A stretch of 36,478 bases of DNA from Accumulibacter sp. (lineage in GTDB: Bacteria > Pseudomonadota > Gammaproteobacteria > Burkholderiales > Rhodocyclaceae). Shown piece after piece: positions 15,397 to 23,250 of the stretch; position 1 is the first letter of the stretch; each line of letters opens with the position of its first letter. The notes under the pieces were generated by a model. The model ran no database searches. It was given only the letters and a program-made list of their open reading frames with translations, and was not told the DNA's origin. A program made the position numbers and the translations under genes. The stretch spans positions 1 to 36,478 of the forward strand of contig JAISAZ010000037.1 in the NCBI GenBank assembly GCA_031266435.1, given 5' to 3'.

Positions 15397-16533
15397 TCAT
15401 TTATGCGCCTGCGGAGCGGTTTTCTTCCCGCTTCGTCGGTTTGGGGCGAAAAGATCGGCTTCGCTTTCGCCCGCGCGTGCGATTTTGAGCAGAGCGCGGA
15501 CAGGGGAGGGGAGCGCGGCGGTTTCGACCCGGTCGAAATCGACCCATTCGAGGCCCGGTTCGGCGGCGACATTGCCCGTACATTCGACGACGCAGACGAG
15601 GGGGAGCATCTTCAGGTGAAAATGGGTGAATGTGTGCTTGAACGGTGGCAGCATCCGCATTTCAAGAAGTCGCGCGCCGCAGCGCGCCGCGTATTCTCTC
15701 GCTTCTGCGACGCCGCCTTCGGGGAGTCCCAGAAGCCCTCCCCAGATTCCCGTCGGCGGGCGCCGTTCGAGCAGGACACGCGCTTCGTCGGTCACGATCA
15801 GGAAGCCCGTTTCGCGCTCGGGGCGGGTTTTCGTCGGGCGCGGCGTGGGAAGCCGGTCCTGCGAGCCTTCCCGGCAAGCGATGCACGACGCGCGAAAAGG
15901 GCACGCGCCGCACAGCGGCTTGGTCCGTGTGCAGATCGCCGAACCCAGGTCCATCAGCCCCTGTGTGTAGCTTTCGATATTTTTTTCGGGTAGAAGCGAG
16001 TCGGCGAGCGCCCACATCGCGTTTTCGAGCTTCGCTTCGCCGGGGAAGCCGTCGATACCGAAACAGCGCGCAAGGACGCGCTTGACGTTTCCGTCGAGAA
16101 TCGCGGCGCGAATTCCAAAGGAGAAAACGGCGATCGCGGCCGCCGTCGATTTCCCGATTCCCTGCAGGCGCGCGATTTCGCGCGGGTCGCGCGGAAAAAC
16201 GCCGCCCGACTCGGCGACGAGGGTTTGGGCGCAGCGGTGGAGGTTGCGCGCGCGCGCGTAGTAGCCAAGCCCCGACCAAAGCTCCAGGACTGATTCGAGC
16301 GGGGCGTGCGCAAGCTCGGCGAGCGTCGGAAAGCGTTCGAGGAATCGCGTGTAGTAGGGGATGACCGCGCCGACCTGCGTTTGCTGGAGCATGACTTCGG
16401 AAAGCCAGACGCGGTAGGCGTCGCGGTTTTTTTGCCAGGGGAGGTCGTGGCGTCCGTGGCTTTTTTGCCACGCGATCAGGCGTTCGGAAAACGCCGCGCC
16501 TCGTTCTTCGATCTTTTCCGGTTTTGCGCGCAT
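15397..16533 (-). CDS. mutY: Adenine DNA glycosylase MutY
   Basis: MutY removes adenine mispaired with 8-oxoguanine. From the ATG at 16533 the protein has 378 residues. The catalytic Glu is in SEVMLQQTQV (E46). The helix-hairpin-helix is LQGIGKSTAAAIAVFSFG (123-140) and the catalytic Asp is in AILDGNVKRV (D147). The iron-sulfur cluster cysteines show C-x6-C-x2-C-x5-C spacing: C201, C208, C211, C217. The C-terminal NUDIX-like domain that reads 8-oxoG is present (ETGFLIVTDEARVLLERRPP). The frame stays open upstream to 16644, but that part overlaps ispE, so the start four bases after ispE is chosen. It is the last gene of the TPR-lolB-ispE-mutY operon. Confidence 0.95.
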   Translation of the reverse strand: MRAKPEKIEERGAAFSERLIAWQKSHGRHDLPWQKNRDAYRVWLSEVMLQQTQVGAVIPYYTRFLERFPTLAELAHAPLESVLELWSGLGYYARARNLHRCAQTLVAESGGVFPRDPREIARLQGIGKSTAAAIAVFSFGIRAAILDGNVKRVLARCFGIDGFPGEAKLENAMWALADSLLPEKNIESYTQGLMDLGSAICTRTKPLCGACPFRASCIACREGSQDRLPTPRPTKTRPERETGFLIVTDEARVLLERRPPTGIWGGLLGLPEGGVAEAREYAARCGARLLEMRMLPPFKHTFTHFHLKMLPLVCVVECTGNVAAEPGLEWVDFDRVETAALPSPVRALLKIARAGESEADLFAPNRRSGKKTAPQAHK

Positions 16534-16537
16534 TTTT

Positions 16538-17395
16538 TTACGCGCCGCGATAAAGCGGGTGTTGGTCGAGTCCGCGGGCGACCCAGCCGCGCATCCCGGG
16601 CGGGAGGGCGCGGGCGACGGCTTGCGCGGATTCTTCGTCTTCAAAAGCGGTGAAGACGCACGCGCCCGAACCCGTCATCATCGCGCGACCGTGCCCGGAA
16701 AGCCAGCGGAGCGCGTCAGCGATCGCGGGGTAGCGTGAAACCGCGACGGCTTCGAGGTCGTTTTTCCAGAGCGCGCTTTTCCAGTCTTCCACGTTGATCG
16801 GCGGCGTGTCACGCATGAGTTCGGGCGCGCCGAAAACGACGGCGGTCGGAACCTGAACCGGGGGTTCGACGACGAGGTAGTAAGCGGGCGGAAGGTCGAT
16901 CGGGTGCAGAATCTCGCCGACGCCTTCGGCGAACGCACTTTGGCCGAAGATGAAGACGGGGACGTCGGCGCCGAGTTTCAGCCCGATTTCCTGGAGTCGC
17001 TTTTTCGGCAGATCGAGCCGCCAAAGCCGATTCAGCGCGATCAAAACGGTCGCCGCGTCCGAACTGCCGCCGCCGAGTCCGCCGCCCATCGGCAGCGTTT
17101 TTTCGACGCGGATTTCGACGCCTTCGTGGCACCCGGTTTCCGCTTGCAGGAGACGCGCCGCGCGGACGGTCAGGTCGCTTTCGATCGGGACGTCCGGCAA
17201 GGGGTCGGTCAGAACGATTTCGGGATTTTTTCGCGGGGCGAGGAAGACGCGGTCGCCGTGGTCGACGAAGCGGAAGAGCGTCTGCAAGAGGTGGCGGCCG
17301 TCGGCGCGCCGCCCGACGACGCGGAGGAAGAGGTTGAGTTTCGCCGGCGCGGGGTAGGTATGAAACCCGTCTCGGCGCGGGGAAGCTTCGGTCAT
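16538..17395 (-). CDS. ispE: 4-diphosphocytidyl-2-C-methyl-D-erythritol kinase IspE
   Basis: This GHMP kinase phosphorylates CDP-methylerythritol in the non-mevalonate (MEP) isoprenoid pathway. The 285-residue protein begins with YPAPAKLNLFLRVVGRRADG, the IspE opening. The ATP-binding GHMP loop is LPMGGGLGGGSSDAATVLIALN. The C-terminal glycine-rich motif is MMTGSGACVFTAF. Length is normal. The ATG overlaps the lolB stop (ATGA). LolB followed by ispE is the standard order in beta- and gammaproteobacteria. There it is usually followed by a tRNA or prs; here mutY takes that place. Confidence 0.96.
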   Translation of the reverse strand: MTEASPRRDGFHTYPAPAKLNLFLRVVGRRADGRHLLQTLFRFVDHGDRVFLAPRKNPEIVLTDPLPDVPIESDLTVRAARLLQAETGCHEGVEIRVEKTLPMGGGLGGGSSDAATVLIALNRLWRLDLPKKRLQEIGLKLGADVPVFIFGQSAFAEGVGEILHPIDLPPAYYLVVEPPVQVPTAVVFGAPELMRDTPPINVEDWKSALWKNDLEAVAVSRYPAIADALRWLSGHGRAMMTGSGACVFTAFEDEESAQAVARALPPGMRGWVARGLDQHPLYRGA

Positions 17396-18066
17396 TGGCT
17401 GGGCGCCGGGTCGGGTCGGGTGCGATTTTCGGGTGCCGCCGCTTCGCCCCAGTCTTCGATCGCCAAACGAAGTTCGGCGTTTCCGTCGGCATGGACGGCG
17501 TGTATCCGCGAAGGCGGCACGTCCGCGTCGTCGCGCGCGTAGGCGTAGTCGACGATCCAGCCCTCATGGCGCAGGCGCTGGATTCGACCGAACGCGTCGA
17601 TATCGGCGTCGTCGGCTTCTTCGTTTTTTTCTTCGCTTTTGCCGCGCCCGAAAACCCAGCCCGCGAGCCGTTCTATTGAAAGTGGATACCCGAGAACGCG
17701 GTGCATCAGGATTTCGGCCTTGGGCGCTTCCTGCGTTTTGCCGTCGGAAAGGACGAGGCGCGCGCCGTTCTCATTGACGTTCATTTCGGCGATGCCCTGC
17801 CCGAAGGACGACGAAAGAAGGAGGGCGTCGGACGCGCCGACGCGCCGCCAGGAAATCCGGCCGTAGTAGTTCTGTTCCTCGTGACGAAACGAAAAGCGCG
17901 CCTCGATCGAAAATTCCGTCGGAATTCCGGTGCGCCGCTGGGTGTCCGCGCGTCGCGGCGACGGCGGAATGGCCGTGCAGGCGCAGAGAATGAGCGCCGT
18001 CAGGAACGGAAGAACGCGCCTCCGCAAGGCCGCGAGACCGGCGAAGAGCGAAGCGCCGTCGCTCAT
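17392..18066 (-). CDS. lolB: Outer-membrane lipoprotein receptor LolB
   Basis: LolB takes lipoproteins from the carrier LolA and inserts them into the outer membrane. From ATG 18066 (MSDGASLFAGLAALRRRVLP) the 224-residue protein has a lipoprotein signal peptide with lipobox LCAC (Cys30). The mature part contains FSIEARFSFRHEEQNYYGRI and the following ISWRR, a typical LolB start of the barrel. A hydrophobic LLLSSSFGQGIAEM loop, MHRVLGYPLSIERLAGWVFG and the late WIVDYAY strand are also characteristic. An acidic stretch (SEEKNEEADDADIDAF) is longer than in E. coli LolB. The frame stays open far upstream inside the TPR gene, but the lipobox fixes the start. The stop overlaps the ispE start. Confidence 0.92.
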   Translation of the reverse strand: MSDGASLFAGLAALRRRVLPFLTALILCACTAIPPSPRRADTQRRTGIPTEFSIEARFSFRHEEQNYYGRISWRRVGASDALLLSSSFGQGIAEMNVNENGARLVLSDGKTQEAPKAEILMHRVLGYPLSIERLAGWVFGRGKSEEKNEEADDADIDAFGRIQRLRHEGWIVDYAYARDDADVPPSRIHAVHADGNAELRLAIEDWGEAAAPENRTRPDPAPSQ

Positions 18067-18077
18067 TCGCGCCGGGG

Positions 18078-19874
18078 TCAGTGGAGTATCCGCTCGATCG
18101 CGGCCTGCAGGACTTCGCTGTCCGGGAAGCGCCTTCTCGCGTCGAGCAGGAGCCGGCGCGCCTCGTCGCCGCGCCCGAGCGCCCAGAGGACTTCTCCGAT
18201 GTGCGCGACGATTTCGGGGTCGTCGTGGTCTTTCTGTGCGCGCTCGAGGTAGGAAAGCGCGGATGAAAATTCGCCCTGGCGGAACAGCACCCAGCCCATG
18301 CTGTCGAGGATGGGGCCTTCGTCGGAGAGCTTGAGCGCCGTTTCGATCAGTTCGCGCGCTTCTGAAAGACGAATATTGCGGTCGGCAAACGAATAACCGA
18401 GCGCGTTGTACGCCTGCGCGCTGTTGGGGCGGAGTTCGATCAGGCGCCGCAAGCGCGTTTCGAGAAGATCCATCCGTCCGAGCTTTTCGGCGAGGAGCGC
18501 TGTTTGATAAAGCAATTCCAGATTGTCGGCGCGCTTTGCGAAAAGACCTTCGAGGAGGTCGAACGCCGCCTGGTGCTCCCCCGCCTTGCGCAGGAAGTCC
18601 GCTTCGACGAGGCCGACCTGGACGAGTTCTTCGTCGGTTCTCGTCTGAATTCCCGACAGGATCCGGCGTGCCTCGGTGATTTGTCCTCGTGCGACCATCA
18701 GGCGCACGCGCCGGAACTGCGCCGGAAGGTAGGAGCTTCCGCGCGTGACGTTGGCGTAATACGAGATCGCCTCGTCGATGCGATTCCCCTTTTCGGCGAT
18801 GCTCCCCAGGTAGAAGTAAGCGGTGCTTTTGTTGCCCCGCGTCAGCGTCAGGAAATGCTTCAAGCGCGCCTCGGCCATCGGCATGTCGTCTTGCTGGACG
18901 CCGAGAAGTCCCAGCGGATAAATGATTTCCGGGTCGTCGGGGTGGAGTTTGGCCAAGTGCTCGAAATGCACCCGCGCGTCGGCGTAGCGCTCGTTCCCGA
19001 GCAGGAGGCGCGCAAGGAAGAGGCGCGGATTGCGAACATCGGGGTGGTCTCCGACGTATCCTTTCAGGAATTCGATCGCGTCGTCCTTCGATACGCGGCG
19101 AGAGAGAAACTGCGCCTGAAACAGCGCGGGTCTGTCCCATTCGGGTTTCAATTCCTGCGCGCGGCGCGCTTCGGCGAGCGCGAAATCGAATCTACCCGCC
19201 GATTCGGCGGCGAGCGCCACCGCGTAATGCGCTTCGGCAAGGTCGGGGAAGGCTTCGCAAACCTCTTCGATCACCTGGAGCACCGCGGGACGGTCGGGGT
19301 TGTCTGCGAACATCCGGTTCAGGCTCAAGAAGTTATCGGGCAGCGATTCTCCGTTTTGCCTGAACATCCGAATCAGCGCCGGCGCGAGGCCGTCGAGTTC
19401 CCTCGAATGGATCTTCAGCCGCGCCAGGAGGTCTTGCGCGCGCTCGGAGCGCGGGTCGACGTCGAGCCAAAGTTCGGCGATCTCACGCGCGGCGGTAAAG
19501 CGCTTTGCGAGGCCTGAGACGATGATCGACCTCTCCATGACCGCCGCGTCGCGCGTACGCAGCGCGAGGTCGGCGTACTCCGCGCTCGCCGTGGCGAGGT
19601 CGCCCCGCTGCAGGGCGACTTCCGCCAGAAGGAGCTGATAGACCGACACGCTGTCGAGGCCGTCGTTCGGCAACAAGCCCGGTTTTTTTGCCGACGCATC
19701 GGGTGTATCCGTGGCCGGTGTGTCGGAGACGGACGGTTCGGACGCTTCAGACGCTTCGGATGCTTCGAACGCTTCGCCCGTGACGGCGTCGGCGAAGGCG
19801 AGGTTCATCGCCAGTGCCGAAAACCCGATAAAAAGAAATAACGCGGAAAACCGCCCAAAAAATTTCCAGAACAT
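18078..19874 (-). CDS. Tetratricopeptide-repeat protein encoded upstream of lolB
   Basis: The 598-residue protein has a signal-like N-terminus (RFSALFLFIGFSALAMNLAFA) followed by a low-complexity ASEASEASE stretch, then many TPR units to the C-terminus. Clear units include LAEAHYAVALAAESAGRFDF, LELLYQTALLAEKLGRMDLL, SAQAYNALGYSFADRNIRLS and GPILDSMGWVLFRQGEFSSA. The last two (YNALGYSFADRN and LDSMGWVLFRQGE) are the signature of the betaproteobacterial TPR protein that precedes lolB. Its exact role is unknown; it is probably periplasmic or membrane-tethered and may help outer-membrane assembly, which is inferred from context. It is the first gene of the operon, 11 bases before lolB. Confidence 0.88.
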   Translation of the reverse strand: MFWKFFGRFSALFLFIGFSALAMNLAFADAVTGEAFEASEASEASEPSVSDTPATDTPDASAKKPGLLPNDGLDSVSVYQLLLAEVALQRGDLATASAEYADLALRTRDAAVMERSIIVSGLAKRFTAAREIAELWLDVDPRSERAQDLLARLKIHSRELDGLAPALIRMFRQNGESLPDNFLSLNRMFADNPDRPAVLQVIEEVCEAFPDLAEAHYAVALAAESAGRFDFALAEARRAQELKPEWDRPALFQAQFLSRRVSKDDAIEFLKGYVGDHPDVRNPRLFLARLLLGNERYADARVHFEHLAKLHPDDPEIIYPLGLLGVQQDDMPMAEARLKHFLTLTRGNKSTAYFYLGSIAEKGNRIDEAISYYANVTRGSSYLPAQFRRVRLMVARGQITEARRILSGIQTRTDEELVQVGLVEADFLRKAGEHQAAFDLLEGLFAKRADNLELLYQTALLAEKLGRMDLLETRLRRLIELRPNSAQAYNALGYSFADRNIRLSEARELIETALKLSDEGPILDSMGWVLFRQGEFSSALSYLERAQKDHDDPEIVAHIGEVLWALGRGDEARRLLLDARRRFPDSEVLQAAIERILH

Positions 19875-20186
19875 CGAGAACCCTCCCCGAATCTCATGCC
19901 TGTCGATGACGGATCGACGCGGACGCGCGACGCAAACGACGCCATATTCCCTGATATATTACCGCAGTTGCCGGGTGAATTCTCCGAATGAAATCTTTGG
20001 AAAAGAGGCTTTTTCTCCGAGTTTCGATCCGTTTTCCGGGGTAATTCGCGTTCGGGCACGATTTCGCGCGTCGCGGCACGTGGAAATATACAGAAATTTC
20101 CGGGATTTGCGATTCAGAGTATTGCGCCGACACCGCATGATGAATGATAGAATGACACACTTTATGTTTTTTGCGGCGGAACGGAC
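19875..20186. promoter_or_regulatory. Divergent promoter region between the TPR operon and the dynamin-like gene
   Basis: This 312-base gap holds no gene and none of the dispersed repeats. It is the only sizeable gap in the window without them. It must carry the promoters of both flanking units. ATATTCCCTGATATATTACC (19950-19969) is a candidate AT-rich element for the minus strand, and TAGAAT (20149-20154) could be the -10 box of the rightward promoter. I see no strong -35 boxes. Confidence 0.4.
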
Positions 20187-22142
20187 ATGACTCTTGCTCA
20201 AAAGATCAACGCCTACAGCGAATGGCGCGTGCAGCTTTCGGAGAAACTCGAGGACTTCCGCCGCTGGCTTTCCGAGAGCGACCTGATCGACCCGGAAATC
20301 GACGCCCGTCTGGACCGCGCGCTCGACAAGCTCCGTGAAGATCAACTGCACATCGCCTTCGTCGCCGAGTTCTCGCGCGGGAAGACCGAGCTGATCAACG
20401 CGATTTTTTTCGCGGGCTACGGAAACCGCATGCTTCCCTCGACGGTCGGGCGTACGACGATGTGTCCGACGGAACTCATGTACCGCGAGGAAAAACCGCC
20501 GTCGATCGAGCTTCTTCCGATCAGAACGCGCAGAACGAGCACGCGTATCAGCGAGTACCGGAATTTTCCCGAAGAATGGACGGTTCTGCCGCTCGACATC
20601 GCGTCCCCCGAAGCGCTCCAGGCCGCGTTGCGCTCCGTCAGCGAGACCGAGCGCGTCCCGATCGACCTCGCGCTTCGTCTCGGCTTCGTCGTCAATAACG
20701 ACGACCCCGCCGCCCTGCACGCCGACGACGAAGGACTCGTCGAAATCCCGCACTGGCGCCACGCCGTCATCAATTTCCCGCATCCCCTGCTGAAAAACGG
20801 TCTGGTCATCCTCGACACGCCGGGTTTGAACGCCATCGGCACCGAGCCGGAACTGACGCTTTCGCTGCTTCCCAACGCGCACGCCGTGCTATTCATCCTC
20901 GCTGCCGACACCGGCGTCACGCACTCCGACCTCGCCGTCTGGAACCAGCACATCAGCGTGTCGAGCAACGCGAAACGCGGTCGCCTCGTCGTGCTCAACA
21001 AAATCGACGGACTGTGGGACGACTTGAAGCCGCAATCCGAAATCGACGACGAAATCGCCCGTCAGATCAGCCATTGCGCGCAGACGCTCGACCTGCCCGA
21101 AAATCAGATCTTCCCCGTTTCCGCCAAAAAAGGTCTCATCGCCAAGGTCAATGACGACGACGCCCTCCTGAAGCGGAGCCGCCTTCTCGAACTCGAACAG
21201 GCGCTTTCCGAAAAACTGACGCCCGCGAAGCAGGAAATCGTCCGCGAGAACGTCTACGCCGAGTTTGCCGACATCTTCTCGAACGCGCGCAGACGTTACG
21301 AAACGCGCCTCGACAGCATTCAGGAGCAGATCGGCGAACTCCAGGAACTGCGCGGAAAGAACACCAACGTCGTCGAATACATGATGGGAAAGATCCGTGT
21401 CGAAAAAGAAGAGTTCGAAACGGGTCTCCAGCGCTACTACGCGGCGCGAAGCATCTTTTCAAAACTGACGAACAAGCTGTTTGCCAGCCTCGGAATCGAA
21501 TCCCTGCACACGCTGATCTCGGCGACGCGCGTATCGATGGACCACGCCAAATTCTCGAACCTGCTTTCGCTGGCGATGGACAATTTCTTCAGCGCTCTGC
21601 GCAGCAACCTCGCCCACTCCGAAACCGAAATCAACGAAATCCAGGCGATGATCGAAGCCGTCTATAAAAAATTCCTCGTCGAATACGGCCTCAAGCTGGG
21701 GACGCCGAAGAGCTTCTCGCTGATGCGTTGCGCCAAGGCGATCGACCACCTCGAAGTCTGGTGCAATACAAACATCAACAACAGGTTCCGGCTCATGACC
21801 AGCGACAAAGAGCGCGTCATCCGGGTCTTTTTCGACGAGGTCGCCGCGCAGACGCGACGGAGCTTCGAGCGCGCCAATCTGGACGCCGAAATGTGGCTGA
21901 AGTCGATCATGTCTCCGCTCGAAAACCAGGTCCGCGAGCACCAGATTCAGATCAAGCGCCGGCTGGAAAGTTTGAAACGCATTCATCAGGCGACCGACAC
22001 GCTCGAAGAGCGGATCAACGAACTCGAACACGTCAAATCCGACCTGCTCGCGCAGATCAATTCGCTCAACCGCATGGGGCAGGGCGTTCTCGACGCGATG
22101 AACGCAACGCCCGCACCTGCTGAGGACGCCGAAGCGGCCTGA
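20187..22142 (+). CDS. Dynamin-like GTPase
   Basis: This 651-residue protein is a bacterial dynamin-family GTPase. The P-loop is VAEFSRGKTELINAIF (GKT near residue 66). A threonine-rich switch I follows (TVGRTTMCPTELMY). Switch II/G3 is LDTPGLNAIGTEPE (D near 210) and G4 is VLNKIDGLWDD (N near 271). The second half is long and helical, with EEQIGELQELRG-type stretches and a final coiled coil (TLEERINELEHVKSDLLAQI). No membrane segment is obvious, so membrane contact would be peripheral. Relatives remodel membranes; some take part in envelope stress or phage defence. It stands alone with its own terminator region, and a Correia-like element begins at its stop codon. Confidence 0.88.
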   Translation: MTLAQKINAYSEWRVQLSEKLEDFRRWLSESDLIDPEIDARLDRALDKLREDQLHIAFVAEFSRGKTELINAIFFAGYGNRMLPSTVGRTTMCPTELMYREEKPPSIELLPIRTRRTSTRISEYRNFPEEWTVLPLDIASPEALQAALRSVSETERVPIDLALRLGFVVNNDDPAALHADDEGLVEIPHWRHAVINFPHPLLKNGLVILDTPGLNAIGTEPELTLSLLPNAHAVLFILAADTGVTHSDLAVWNQHISVSSNAKRGRLVVLNKIDGLWDDLKPQSEIDDEIARQISHCAQTLDLPENQIFPVSAKKGLIAKVNDDDALLKRSRLLELEQALSEKLTPAKQEIVRENVYAEFADIFSNARRRYETRLDSIQEQIGELQELRGKNTNVVEYMMGKIRVEKEEFETGLQRYYAARSIFSKLTNKLFASLGIESLHTLISATRVSMDHAKFSNLLSLAMDNFFSALRSNLAHSETEINEIQAMIEAVYKKFLVEYGLKLGTPKSFSLMRCAKAIDHLEVWCNTNINNRFRLMTSDKERVIRVFFDEVAAQTRRSFERANLDAEMWLKSIMSPLENQVREHQIQIKRRLESLKRIHQATDTLEERINELEHVKSDLLAQINSLNRMGQGVLDAMNATPAPAEDAEAA

Positions 22143-22244
22143 TTCCTTTCCCAGTCCATCCCTGCCATCGTCGACTTCGCCTTGCCGTACTACTTGTACT
22201 GTCTGCGGCTCGTCTTCTCGCCATGAATGAACTGGAAAAGGAAT
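22142..22244. mobile_element. Correia-like MITE, full copy 1
   Basis: About 103 bases are bounded by imperfect terminal inverted repeats of 25 bases: ATTCCTTTCCCAGTCCATCC at the left, and on the right a sequence whose complement is ATTCCTTTTCCAGTTCATTC. The core holds CGCCTTGCCGTAC (22169-22181) then TACTTGTACTGTCTGCGGCT (22191-22210). From memory this is nearly the same as the core of the Neisseria Correia element, whose ends are different. TGA flanks both sides (22140-22142 and 22244-22246), a possible target duplication. No coding capacity. Confidence 0.75.
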
Positions 22245-22280
22245 GACCGCCGCGTGCGAACCTTAAAGCCAAGTCAACCC

Positions 22281-22310
22281 GGCAAAAAGGCGGGTTTTAC
22301 TTTTTGACGG
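22281..22310. terminator. AAAAAG/CTTTTT hairpin, second family member
   Basis: CCGGCAAAAAG and CTTTTTGACGG nearly pair around GCGGGTTTTA. It is closely related to the hairpin at 6672-6701. It lies downstream of the dynamin-like gene and could stop transcription in either direction. Confidence 0.55.
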
Positions 22311-22317
22311 CTTGGAC

Positions 22318-22348
22318 AAAAAAGGGTGGGTTTTGCCCGCCCTTTTTT
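22318..22348. terminator. Strong rho-independent terminator
   Basis: AAAAAAGGGTGGG (22318-22330) pairs with CCCGCCCTTTTTT (22336-22348) with one G-U wobble and a TTTTG loop. The GC-rich stem followed by a T-run on both strands makes it a good bidirectional terminator for the dynamin-like gene and the convergent dprE2. Confidence 0.75.
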
Positions 22349-22409
22349 GAAAGGAAAAGCAAAAGAAAGAGAACTCCAAGGTCGGACTGGTTTGGCGTTG
22401 TTTTTACAT

Positions 22410-22442
22410 GGTTTGAAGGTGGGCTTTGCTCACCTTCAAACC
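22410..22442. repeat. Twelve-base hairpin GGTTTGAAGGTG / CACCTTCAAACC
   Basis: A perfect stem (22410-22421 with 22431-22442) closes a nine-base loop GGCTTTGCT. It has no T-run, so it is more likely a structural or protein-binding element than a classical terminator. Confidence 0.6.
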
Positions 22443-22452
22443 CAAATCAACC

Positions 22453-22482
22453 CGGCAAAAAGTAGGGTTTTACTTTTTGACG
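22453..22482. terminator. AAAAAG/CTTTTT hairpin, third family member
   Basis: CGGCAAAAAG and CTTTTTGACG nearly pair around TAGGGTTTTA, twelve bases beyond the stop of dprE2. On the minus strand it would end the gtrA-dprE1-dprE2 transcript. Confidence 0.6.
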
Positions 22483-22493
22483 ATTCCTAAGCG

Positions 22494-23249
22494 CTAGATA
22501 TTGAGTCTGTAAAAGACGAAGTCGGGCAGGCAGCGCAGGGCGCGCATGACGAGCGACCAGTGGCAGGGGGCGTAGACGACGCCCCGACCCTTGTCGATCG
22601 CATTCACGATCCGGCGCGCGACGCCGGCGGCGGGGGCGAGCGAAGCGCCTTCGGCGCGTAGGCGCGCGGTCATCGGCGTATCCGTCGGGCCGGGTTTGAC
22701 GAGTACGACCCGGATCTTCGTTCCGTAAAAACGGTGTTGCAGACCCTGCGCGTAACGGTCGATCAAGCCTTTTGCCGACCCGTAGACGTAGTTGGACTTG
22801 CGACCGCGATCGCCGGCGACCGACCCGATCAGCGCGATCGTCGCTTCGCGGTTCTCGTCCATCGCTCCGGCGAAAGCCTCGGCGAACAGCACGGGGGATA
22901 CGCCGTTGACTTCGAGCGTCTCCCGGCAGAGCGCGAGGTCGGTCTGGCACGCATCCTGCAAGGGCAGGGCGCCGTGGGCGATCAGCACGATGTCGATCGG
23001 TTCCTGCGCGATCGACGCGACGGTCGATGCGATTTCTTCGGTATCGAGGAAATCGAGTTGCACGATGCGAATGTCGGAAGCCGAACCTCGTACCCTCAAG
23101 TCGGAGGCCACGTGTTCGAGCTTCGCGGCGTCGCGCCCGACCAGAACCAAGTCTGTTGGCCCGCGTTGCGCCCATATCCGCGCGCAGTGTCCGGCGATCG
23201 CCGAAGTGGCGCCGACGACGACTATCCTTCTCCTCTCTTCTTCTTCCAC
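22494..23249 (-). CDS. dprE2: SDR reductase, DprE2-like (2-keto epimerisation intermediate reductase)
   Basis: This 251-residue short-chain dehydrogenase fits DprE2, which reduces decaprenylphosphoryl-2-keto-ribose to the arabinose epimer. The NAD(P)H motif is IVVVGATSAIAGHCARIWAQ, of the ATSAIA type seen in DprE2. The catalytic residues are Ser143 (IALIGSVAGDRGR) and Tyr156-x3-Lys160 (YVYGSAKGLIDRYAQGL). A C-terminal hydrophobic stretch (MRALRCLPDFVFYRLNI) may dock at the membrane. The start is GTG 23249, one base after the dprE1 stop. Its DprE2 role rests on the adjacent dprE1, gtrA and the divergent ubiA homologue. The lipid carrier may be a shorter polyprenol in a proteobacterium. Confidence 0.85.
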   Translation of the reverse strand: MEEEERRRIVVVGATSAIAGHCARIWAQRGPTDLVLVGRDAAKLEHVASDLRVRGSASDIRIVQLDFLDTEEIASTVASIAQEPIDIVLIAHGALPLQDACQTDLALCRETLEVNGVSPVLFAEAFAGAMDENREATIALIGSVAGDRGRKSNYVYGSAKGLIDRYAQGLQHRFYGTKIRVVLVKPGPTDTPMTARLRAEGASLAPAAGVARRIVNAIDKGRGVVYAPCHWSLVMRALRCLPDFVFYRLNI

Positions 23250-23250
23250 T

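Noticed and set aside
15236-15619. Open frames across the end of mutY and the repeats
   Set aside because: They mix palindromic repeat DNA with antisense mutY and resemble no protein.
18067-19140. N-terminal extension of lolB to a 582-codon frame
   Set aside because: The extension lies inside the TPR gene. The lipoprotein signal fixes the real start at 18066.
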